Shown here: in pieces, positions 6,801 to 12,771 of the stretch
Layout of the letters: every line of letters starts with the position of its first letter
Numbering within the stretch: position 1 is the stretch's first letter
Assembly: GCA_964400495.1 (NCBI GenBank)
Contig: CAYNTS010000061.1
Coordinates: 1 to 12,771 of the forward strand
Length of the DNA stretch: 12,771 nt
Direction of reading: 5' to 3'
Source of the DNA: CAYNTS01 sp964400495
GTDB lineage: Bacteria > Fidelibacterota > Marinisomatia > SCGC-AAA003-L08 > D37C17
Translations under genes and position numbers: made by a program
The notes under the pieces: generated by a model
Seen by the model: the letters and a program-made list of their open reading frames with translations, nothing else
Told to the model about the DNA's origin: nothing
Database searches by the model: none

Positions 6801-8162
6801 ATGATTTCAATTCATCCAACAAGTGGTGAAAAAATAAAAGAATATAAAACATTTTCTAATGTTGAGGTGTCATCAATTTTAGATGATGTAAATATTGCAT
6901 ATCATTCATGGAGAAAAACAAACTATGATAACCGTGCACAATATTTAAATCATTTAGCTAAGGTGCTTCGGAATAATTTTGTAGAGCTTGCAAAACTTAT
7001 AACGTTAGAAATGGGTAAACCCATTGCTGAATCAAAATCAGAAATAGAAAAATGTGCGTGGGTATGTGAATTTTATGCTGAAAATGGCGAGTCATTTCTA
7101 CAGGATGAGCATATTCAAACAGATTTTACTCAGAGTTTTATATCGTTCGAACCAATTGGAACTGTCCTTGCAGTTATGCCATGGAATTTTCCATTTTGGC
7201 AGGTGTTCCGTTTTTTAGCACCTAATTTAATGGTGGGCAATACTGCTGTTTTAAAGCATGCTTCAAATGTGTCTAGTTGTGCGTTAAAGATTGAAGAAAT
7301 TGTTAAAGAAGCTGGTATTCCTCAAAATGTTTTTAGAACATTGTTAATAGATTCCTCGCAGGTTGAGTTAGTTATTCAACATTCGAATATTCAAGCAGTT
7401 ACATTAACTGGAAGTGAATCAGCAGGAAGTTCAGTAGCAAGTATTGCCGGTAGAGAAATAAAAAAGACTGTATTGGAATTAGGTGGGGCAGATCCATTTA
7501 TTATTCTAGATGATGCGAATATTAAAGATTGTGTAAATACTGCAATAAGTGCGCGTTTTTTGAACACAGGTCAATCCTGCATAGCTGCAAAACGATTTAT
7601 TGTTTTAGAATCTATATTAGATAAATTTATTGAATTAGTTCTAGAAAAAATGAAATTGCTTAAAGTGGGAGATCCTTTTGAAGAAACGACCCACATTGGA
7701 CCATTAGCAAAACAAGTGTTTGTTGATGAAATTAATGAACAAGTGCAACAATCTATTTCGATGGGTGCTCATTTATTATTTGGTGGCAAATCAATAGATG
7801 GAAGAGGATTCTTTTATGAACCCACATTATTAACAAATTGTAATCAAGATATGCCTGTAATGAATGAGGAAACATTTGGACCTGTGTTAAGCATTATTTC
7901 TGCCAATAGTGAGGAAGAAGCAATTAAAATTGCTAATAATTCGGAACTTGGTTTAGGTGGGTGTGTGTGGACACAAAATATTAAAAAAGGAATCCAGTTA
8001 GCAAGGCAAATTGAAACAGGAGCAGTGTTTATAAATGATATGACCAAATCTGACCCTAGATTACCTTTTGGAGGTATAAAAAAATCAGGTTATGGAAGAG
8101 AATTATCTAGAGAAGGAATCAGAGAGTTCACTAATGTCAAGACTATTGTAGTAAAAGAATAA
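6801..8162 (+). CDS. sad: Succinate-semialdehyde dehydrogenase, Sad/GabD-type aldehyde dehydrogenase
   Basis: Aldehyde dehydrogenase of 453 residues, closest in recalled sequence to E. coli Sad (YneI), which oxidises succinate semialdehyde to succinate with NAD(P). Shared traits include a short N-terminus (ISIHPTSGE), EMGKPIAESKSEIEKCAW (70-87), MPWNFPFWQV with Asn129, the unusual LKHASNV with Lys152, LTGSESAG (202-209), LELGGADPFI with Glu226, NTGQSCIAAKRF with catalytic Cys260, EETFGPVLS, and PFGGIKKSGYGREL near the end. GGAG lies 5 nt before the ATG. It is divergent from pruA, so both flanks of the promoter region carry ALDHs that feed glutamate and succinate. It could act in GABA breakdown or in a 2-oxoglutarate-to-succinate bypass; no GABA transaminase is visible. 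The ALDH call is certain; substrate specificity is moderately sure. Confidence 0.88.
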   Translation: MISIHPTSGEKIKEYKTFSNVEVSSILDDVNIAYHSWRKTNYDNRAQYLNHLAKVLRNNFVELAKLITLEMGKPIAESKSEIEKCAWVCEFYAENGESFLQDEHIQTDFTQSFISFEPIGTVLAVMPWNFPFWQVFRFLAPNLMVGNTAVLKHASNVSSCALKIEEIVKEAGIPQNVFRTLLIDSSQVELVIQHSNIQAVTLTGSESAGSSVASIAGREIKKTVLELGGADPFIILDDANIKDCVNTAISARFLNTGQSCIAAKRFIVLESILDKFIELVLEKMKLLKVGDPFEETTHIGPLAKQVFVDEINEQVQQSISMGAHLLFGGKSIDGRGFFYEPTLLTNCNQDMPVMNEETFGPVLSIISANSEEEAIKIANNSELGLGGCVWTQNIKKGIQLARQIETGAVFINDMTKSDPRLPFGGIKKSGYGRELSREGIREFTNVKTIVVKE

Positions 8163-8189
8163 TAGTTTCATTTTGTTTGGTTGAAACTA
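8163..8189 (+). terminator. Inverted repeat directly after the aldehyde dehydrogenase stop, possible weak terminator
   Basis: TAGTTTCA (8163-8170) and TGAAACTA (8182-8189) form a perfect 8-bp stem with an 11-nt loop, beginning at the base after the stop codon. A T-rich stretch including a T6 run lies around 8204-8210, about 15 nt downstream rather than immediately after, and the stem has little G+C. It may therefore be an attenuator or mRNA-end stabiliser rather than a true intrinsic terminator. Confidence 0.35.
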
Positions 8190-8242
8190 CAATTAATATT
8201 TTACTTTTTTAATTGAATAAAACTTTCAGTATATTCAATGCC

Positions 8243-8962
8243 ATGATTCCCCATGAAATTATTGAAATATTCAGCCAACTTTGGTGGCAAACCAATATAA
8301 TTACCATCGCAATAATTGTTGGTATGATTTATTTCTGCAGACAATTAAACGATGAGAACAACCAATTATTCAGCAAAATAATTGGTATTATTTTAATATC
8401 ACGGGTATTTGTGTACCATTCTTACATGATTACAACAGGAGTGTGGACAGTTGAATCCAGTTTACCTTTACAAATGTGTGGGATTACTTCAATTTTATCT
8501 GGAATTGTACTCCTTTGGAGAAATCAATTTGCGTATGAAATTTTATTCTATTGGGGGATTACCGGGGCATTTCATTCATTTTTATCCCCCGAATTTACGA
8601 CTGGAATGAATGGGTATTTATTTGTTGACTATTATATTTCTCACGGTGGAATTATGTTTTCGGCATTATACTTAACTATAATTGCTCGAATGCGTCCTCG
8701 ACAAATATCTTGGCTTAACATATTTTTGTTTACCCAAATAGTATTACCTACAATTGGAACAGTAAATTATTTGTTAGATGCTAACTATATGTATTTGGCA
8801 CAAGCACCTATTGCAAATAATCCATTTATTTTTACGAGAGAATGGCCATGGTATATTCTAGGATTAGAATTTGCAGCTATCTTACATTATATGATTATCT
8901 ATATCCCAATTGGATTAGAATATAGAAAGAAAAGACTAATTGCCTATATTTCAACCGTTTAA
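8243..8962 (+). CDS. YwaF/TP0381-family integral membrane protein, copy 1 of 3
   Basis: Membrane protein of the TIGR02206 family (Bacillus YwaF, Treponema TP0381), related to eukaryotic TMEM164; its bacterial function is unknown. About six to seven hydrophobic segments span it. The family core is present: LPLQMC (Cys79 in this numbering), FYWGITGAFHSFLSPE, ISHGG with His134, NYLLDANYMYL with Asn181, and WPWYILGLEF. I chose ATG 8243 (239 residues), because the N-terminus then matches the lengths of the two following copies. A TTG at 8213 would add 10 residues. Neither start has a clear Shine-Dalgarno site. The last 23 nt overlap the next paralogue. TMEM164 has been reported as a phospholipid acyltransferase; if this copy acts alike, the conserved Cys and His would be catalytic, but that is inference. 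Confidence 0.85.
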   Translation: MIPHEIIEIFSQLWWQTNIITIAIIVGMIYFCRQLNDENNQLFSKIIGIILISRVFVYHSYMITTGVWTVESSLPLQMCGITSILSGIVLLWRNQFAYEILFYWGITGAFHSFLSPEFTTGMNGYLFVDYYISHGGIMFSALYLTIIARMRPRQISWLNIFLFTQIVLPTIGTVNYLLDANYMYLAQAPIANNPFIFTREWPWYILGLEFAAILHYMIIYIPIGLEYRKKRLIAYISTV

Positions 8963-9644
8963 TTCACTTCATTTACAAATACTTGGAATTATTTTATTAT
9001 GTTGGATTTTTATTCCATTCATAGGGTTGAAATATTTTAATTCCAAAGTTGTTCTTTACACTTCTTGGTTGTTTGCATTCTTAACATTTGGACAAGAAAT
9101 GTCTATGATTTGGTTTCGACTTGATAATGGAAGTTTTGATATATCAAAAAATTTACCAATTCATTTATGTAGTTTTGCGGTATTTTGCTCTTCTTATGCA
9201 TTGATAACTAAAAATCAAACTGCTTTTGAATTGGCATTTTTTTGGGGATTAGCAGGTACTTTTCAATCTTTAATGACTCCAACACCTGAAAAACCCTTTC
9301 CCAATTTAGAATTCAATATATTTTTCTTTTCTCATGCCATGATAATTTTGAATGTGCTATGGCTTGTTACCGTTCAAAAAATGAAATTACGTAAGTCAAT
9401 TTGGATAAGAGTATTCATAATTACAAATAGTTTAGCTGTTATTATAGGGTGTACTAATTGGTTTCTAAAATCAAATTATATGTATTTGTGTCAAAAACCA
9501 CCTGTGAACCATGTATTGTTAATTGGAAAAGAACCATTTCATATTGTTACATTTGAAATTTCTGCAATCTTATTTTTCTATGGACTTTATAGGGTAATGT
9601 TAAAATTTGATAGAGTACACCTAAACGAAAGAATTTCTGCATGA
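8940..9644 (+). CDS. YwaF/TP0381-family integral membrane protein, copy 2 of 3 (most divergent)
   Basis: Second paralogue, 234 residues, with about six to seven membrane segments. Core motifs: LPIHLC (Cys77), FFWGLAGTFQSLMTP, FSHAM with His132, NWFLKSNYMYL with Asn179, and VTFEISAI. It differs from its neighbours in lacking the WPWY element, which is replaced by KEPFHIV, and it has one residue less in that region. The start must be TTG at 8940. A TAA stop in the same frame immediately precedes it, and the next possible start, a TTG at codon 30, would remove the first membrane segment. It overlaps copy 1 by 23 nt and copy 3 by 4 nt (ATGA), so the three are almost certainly co-translated. The divergence suggests a distinct partner or substrate rather than decay, because the frame and the Cys/His pair are intact. 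Confidence 0.83.
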   Translation: MPIFQPFNSLHLQILGIILLCWIFIPFIGLKYFNSKVVLYTSWLFAFLTFGQEMSMIWFRLDNGSFDISKNLPIHLCSFAVFCSSYALITKNQTAFELAFFWGLAGTFQSLMTPTPEKPFPNLEFNIFFFSHAMIILNVLWLVTVQKMKLRKSIWIRVFIITNSLAVIIGCTNWFLKSNYMYLCQKPPVNHVLLIGKEPFHIVTFEISAILFFYGLYRVMLKFDRVHLNERISA

Positions 9645-10309
9645 ATTCCTTTGCAATGTATGGGTATTCACATCTTGTAGCTTTAATTATCAGTCTAGTT
9701 TTGGCGATACTTGTACCATATTTTGGGTTGAAGTTCCCTCAAAAAGCTCATATCATTGGGAAAATGATTGCTATAATAATAGTCATTAGTGAAATTATTC
9801 GCCGATTAAATTTTGTGTCGATTGATATTTTTGATATTACTCGACATTTGCCACTTCATCTTTGTCCAATTTCTGTTCCATTTGTTGCTTATATGTTATG
9901 GACAAAATCAAAACGATTGTTTGAAATAACATATTTTTGGGTGTTGATTGGAACTCTTCAGGGTATTATCACTCCAGATTTAACAATTGACTTCCCACAA
10001 TTTGAATATTTTGGTTATTTTATTGAACATTCTGGTTTAGTTTTGGCAGTGATTTATGCCTCAGTTGTCTATGGAATTAGGTTAACATATAAATCTATTT
10101 TTGTTTCATTGTTTTGGTTAAACATAGTCTTCATTTGTCTGTTTCCAATTAATTATTTCCTTGATTCAAACTATATGTGGATGATGGGTAAACCTCCCGT
10201 TGAATCTCTCTTGGACATTTTAGGACCATGGCCTTGGTACTTATTATCATGTGAATTTATTGCAATTGGAATGGGATATTTTTTTCTGCTTCCAATTCGT
10301 GAAAAATAA
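9641..10309 (+). CDS. YwaF/TP0381-family integral membrane protein, copy 3 of 3 (canonical)
   Basis: Third paralogue, 222 residues, and the closest of the three to the textbook YwaF/TIGR02206 pattern. Motifs: the N-terminal YSHLVALI segment, LPLHLCP (Cys75), YFWVLIGTLQGIITPD, IEHSG with His130, NYFLDSNYMW with Asn177, the KPPVESLLDILGPWPWYL run, and Glu205. About six to seven transmembrane segments are apparent and the protein ends in a short basic tail. The ATG at 9641 overlaps the copy 2 stop as ATGA. A second in-frame ATG lies five codons later. It is followed by a 63-nt gap with inverted repeats before hypF. The function of bacterial members is not established; a lipid-modifying or transfer role is an extrapolation from TMEM164. 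Confidence 0.88.
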   Translation: MNSFAMYGYSHLVALIISLVLAILVPYFGLKFPQKAHIIGKMIAIIIVISEIIRRLNFVSIDIFDITRHLPLHLCPISVPFVAYMLWTKSKRLFEITYFWVLIGTLQGIITPDLTIDFPQFEYFGYFIEHSGLVLAVIYASVVYGIRLTYKSIFVSLFWLNIVFICLFPINYFLDSNYMWMMGKPPVESLLDILGPWPWYLLSCEFIAIGMGYFFLLPIREK

Positions 10310-10322
10310 CCAGTTATTTTAA

Positions 10323-10360
10323 TACGACAATAAAGTCGTAAATTAATGGTAGTGTTAATT
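10323..10360. repeat. Two back-to-back inverted repeats between the YwaF array and hypF
   Basis: The first pair is TACGAC (10323-10328) and GTCGTA (10335-10340) with loop AATAAA. The second pair follows without a gap: AATTAA (10341-10346) and TTAATT (10355-10360) with an 8-nt loop. No T-run follows on the plus strand, so this is not a classic intrinsic terminator. It may be an operator or a small mRNA structure near the hypF start. The second pair is pure A/T and could be chance. Confidence 0.35.
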
Positions 10361-10372
10361 GGATAATTATTT

Positions 10373-12583
10373 ATGATTCGATATCATATTCATATAACTG
10401 GAGCAGTTCAAGGTGTGGGTTTTAGACCCTTTGTCTATAATTTAGCAAATTCCTTATCTGTTGCTGGCAACGTAAGTAATACCTCTCAAGGTGTATTTAT
10501 TGAAGCACAACAAACATCAAATATAATTGAACTATTTATAGAAAAATTACAAACTGATGCTCCAAATATTTCTCAAATTGAATCTGTAATATCACATAAA
10601 ATCCAAGAAGTAGAAAATGAATCCGATTTTATCATTATTGAAAGTGATTCATACGGTGAGAAAACAGTAACTGTTTTACCAGATTTAGCTACTTGTCCTG
10701 ACTGTTTAGAAGATATCTATGATTCAAAAAACAGACGCTATTTATATCCATTTACAAATTGTACAAATTGTGGTCCTAGATTTTCGATAATTAACGAAAT
10801 TCCCTATGATCGGAAATATACAGAAATGCATTCTTTTGAAATGTGTGAAGATTGTGAAAAGGAGTACACAAACCCAAATGATAGACGGTTCCATGCACAA
10901 CCAAATGCGTGCCCAAAATGTGGCCCCCAAATATCTGTAGATTCAATTGCTAATATTCAACAAGATTTAAAGGATGGGAAAATTCTTGCACTCAAGGGGT
11001 TGGGAGGATATCAATTACTATGTGATGCAAGTTCAGATGATGTAGTACAATTATTACGCCACAGAAAAAGAAGAGAAAAAAAACCTTTTGCGATAATGGT
11101 TGACTCCATTGAAACAGTAAAGGAATTCTGTATTGTTTCCGAGGATGAGTTACAACTTTTGCAATCATATTCTGCCCCTATTGTGTTGTTAAAGTTAAAA
11201 AATAATTTTCTAAAATTAATTTCGAGTAAGATCTCAAATAATAACCCAAATATTGGCGTGATGTTACCCTATACTCCCTTACATCATCTATTATATGCAT
11301 CAACACAAACTGAAAACTCTCTGAAAATTCTGGTGTGTACTTCGGGAAATTATCATGATGAACCTATTTCTGTTAAAAACGATGATGCAAAATCAAAGTT
11401 AAACGAAATTGCAGATGTTTTTTTACATCACAACCGACCAATTGCAAGACAGGTTGATGATTCCGTCGTTAGAAATACTCAATTTGGTATTCAATATTTT
11501 AGAAGAGCACGGGGTTATTCTCCATTTTCAATCAAAACTAACACGGATGGACCAGCAATCTTGAGTGTTGGAGCTCATTTGAAAAATACTATTTCTATTT
11601 CTCACGGGAATCGAATTATTTGTAGTCAACATATTGGTGATTTAGCAAACAGTGAATCATATCAGGCATTTTTAAATATTATAGATGATTTACCAAGATT
11701 ATATGATATAAAACCGGAAGTAGTGGTTTGCGATAAACACCCTGATTATTTATCATCTAAATTTACTCATTCATTTGGTTTGCCAGTAATTGAAGTACAG
11801 CATCACCATGCACATATTGGTTCTGTTATGGCTGAAAACAACTGTTCTGAACCAGTTTTTGGAATTGCATGGGATGGTACTGGATTCGGCGACGATAATA
11901 CAATTTGGGGTGGTGAGTTTTTGGTTTGCGAAAACGAACATTTTGAAAGATGGGGACATTTACAAACATTTCCTCTTCCGGGTGGTGATTTAACTGCAAA
12001 GGAACCTCAACGCAGTGCTTTGGGATTATTATCTTTATTTGAAACTAACTTTACATTCAATACAATATGGTCTAAAAATGAAATACAAGTGTTTCAAAAT
12101 ATGATTCAAAATCGTATCAATTCACCCTTAACTTCGAGTATTGGTCGTTTATTTGATGGTATTGCTTCACTGCTTGGTCTTAGCCATTTGAACTCATTTG
12201 AGGGACAATCGGCAATGGAATTAGAATTTATTGCTGACCTCAAAGAAGAGAAGTTTTACGAAGTAACATGGAATGAAAATATTTTGTGCATTGAAAGTTT
12301 GTTAACCCAAATAATAAATGATATTAAATCTGATGTAGGGAAAGATAAAATTTCGGCTAAATTTCATAATTCGTTGGTAAAAAGTATGGTCGATGCAGTT
12401 AAAATATCTAAGATGAAACAAGTTGCAATAAGTGGAGGAGTGTTCCAAAATAAAATACTTTTTGAGCGAAGTATTACCGCCTTAGAATCTGAAGGAATTA
12501 AAGTATTTCGAAATATTCAATCCCCAACTAATGATGGTGGAATTTCCATAGGTCAAGCATATATTGCATCGCTAGGTTTGTAG
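10373..12583 (+). CDS. hypF: Carbamoyltransferase HypF, [NiFe]-hydrogenase maturation
   Basis: HypF uses carbamoyl phosphate and ATP to carbamoylate HypE, the first step in making the CN ligands of the [NiFe] centre; it is cytosolic. It has 736 residues against about 750 in E. coli, so it is full length. Domains in order: acylphosphatase domain (1-90, with VQGVGFRPF at 12-20); double zinc finger with CPDC (108-111), CTNC (130-133), CEDC (158-161) and CPKC (180-183); YrdC-like domain (about 195-385, with ALKGLGGYQLLCDA and KKPFAIMV); and Kae1/TobZ-like domain (about 395-736, with VQHHHAHIGSVMAE at 475-488, AWDGTGFGD, the SIGRLFDG region and AISGGVFQN). All four Cys pairs and the His cluster are present. 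The ATG has only a weak GGAT upstream. It is the last complete gene; hypA-E and the hydrogenase itself are not in view. Confidence 0.96.
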   Translation: MIRYHIHITGAVQGVGFRPFVYNLANSLSVAGNVSNTSQGVFIEAQQTSNIIELFIEKLQTDAPNISQIESVISHKIQEVENESDFIIIESDSYGEKTVTVLPDLATCPDCLEDIYDSKNRRYLYPFTNCTNCGPRFSIINEIPYDRKYTEMHSFEMCEDCEKEYTNPNDRRFHAQPNACPKCGPQISVDSIANIQQDLKDGKILALKGLGGYQLLCDASSDDVVQLLRHRKRREKKPFAIMVDSIETVKEFCIVSEDELQLLQSYSAPIVLLKLKNNFLKLISSKISNNNPNIGVMLPYTPLHHLLYASTQTENSLKILVCTSGNYHDEPISVKNDDAKSKLNEIADVFLHHNRPIARQVDDSVVRNTQFGIQYFRRARGYSPFSIKTNTDGPAILSVGAHLKNTISISHGNRIICSQHIGDLANSESYQAFLNIIDDLPRLYDIKPEVVVCDKHPDYLSSKFTHSFGLPVIEVQHHHAHIGSVMAENNCSEPVFGIAWDGTGFGDDNTIWGGEFLVCENEHFERWGHLQTFPLPGGDLTAKEPQRSALGLLSLFETNFTFNTIWSKNEIQVFQNMIQNRINSPLTSSIGRLFDGIASLLGLSHLNSFEGQSAMELEFIADLKEEKFYEVTWNENILCIESLLTQIINDIKSDVGKDKISAKFHNSLVKSMVDAVKISKMKQVAISGGVFQNKILFERSITALESEGIKVFRNIQSPTNDGGISIGQAYIASLGL

Positions 12584-12604
12584 ATTTATCATAGAGAAAG
12601 TCAG

Positions 12605-12771
12605 ATGAAAAACCCCCTTATAATATCAAGTTTCCTTATAATAAAAGTTAACCATAATGGAATCGATGCTTTTGACCTGCCCCCCCAAAAAAAAAGTTGT
12701 ACCAAGTGTTATGATTTTCCTACAAAAAAACGGACACCAAAAGAAGTCATACAGCCCATCTGTAATTTAAT
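12605..12771 (+). CDS. Possible short Cys-containing protein, 5' part only, cut by the right edge
   Basis: An ATG 21 nt after the hypF stop, with GAGAAAG about 6 nt upstream, opens a frame of 55 codons that reaches the edge without a stop. The product starts with MKNPLIISSFLI and contains SCTKCYDFPT (Cys32, Cys35) and Cys53, so a metal-binding CxxC...C module is possible. The CTKCY arrangement would be one base away from a heme-binding CxxCH. I recognise no family. Against it: the frame crosses a C7A9 homopolymer, the N-terminus is not a good signal peptide, and the same DNA could be non-coding or an insertion-sequence end. Confidence 0.3.
   Translation, partial: MKNPLIISSFLIIKVNHNGIDAFDLPPQKKSCTKCYDFPTKKRTPKEVIQPICNL

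Noticed and set aside
7844..8047. Minus-strand frame of 67 codons
   Set aside because: Antisense of the conserved C-terminal part of the succinate-semialdehyde dehydrogenase.
8943..8962. Possible frameshift joining YwaF copies 1 and 2 into one protein
   Set aside because: Copy 1 ends at the natural family C-terminus and copy 2 starts with its own first membrane segment; the 23-nt overlap is best read as coupling of two genes.
8213..10309. The three membrane proteins as rhomboid, VanZ or hydrogenase cytochrome b subunits
   Set aside because: No rhomboid GxSG, no VanZ signature and no pairs of heme-ligating His in the expected arrangement; the LPLxLC, FWG and NYM motifs fit the YwaF/TP0381 family instead.
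11771..11993. Frames on both strands inside hypF
   Set aside because: They cover the essential HHHAH/Kae1 region of an intact hypF; shadows.

Overview
The window is AT-rich bacterial DNA (about one third G+C by eye), densely coding, with standard stop-codon usage and short gene-to-gene gaps. The succinyl-CoA ligase, NDK, SPOR lipoprotein and long (ALDH4-type) P5C dehydrogenase resemble those of the Bacteroidetes/Ignavibacteria/Marinimicrobia (FCB) side of the tree. This is a judgement from familiarity with the protein families; no search was run. No tRNA, rRNA, CRISPR array or complete mobile element was seen.

Left half, minus strand (6630 down to 1): one compact operon read right to left. 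Its order is P5C dehydrogenase (pruA), carbamate kinase (arcC), succinyl-CoA ligase beta and alpha (sucC, sucD), nucleoside diphosphate kinase (ndk), a SPOR-domain lipoprotein, and an unidentified multi-pass membrane protein that runs off the left edge. Gaps are 3-13 nt, and the last two genes overlap by 11 nt. Most enzymes here feed or carry out substrate-level phosphorylation: P5C to glutamate, carbamoyl phosphate to ATP, succinyl-CoA to NTP, and NTP equilibration by Ndk.

Centre (6631-6800): a 170-nt divergent promoter region. To its right, on the plus strand, lies a Sad/GabD-type succinate-semialdehyde dehydrogenase. Both genes leaving this region are aldehyde dehydrogenases that feed the glutamate/2-oxoglutarate/succinate node.

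Right half, plus strand: three consecutive paralogous membrane proteins of the YwaF/TP0381 family (TIGR02206, related to eukaryotic TMEM164), overlapping end to end. They keep a Cys, a His and an Asn-Tyr-Met motif at exactly identical spacing, which suggests that all three are active membrane enzymes of unknown substrate. A 63-nt gap with two adjacent inverted repeats follows, then a full-length hypF ([NiFe]-hydrogenase maturation carbamoyltransferase). After hypF a short open frame with a CxxC motif runs off the right edge; it contains a C7A9 homopolymer and its reality is uncertain.

The most unusual part is the triple YwaF-family array. A second theme is carbamoyl phosphate: arcC can make or consume it and HypF uses it, yet neither has its usual pathway partners in view.
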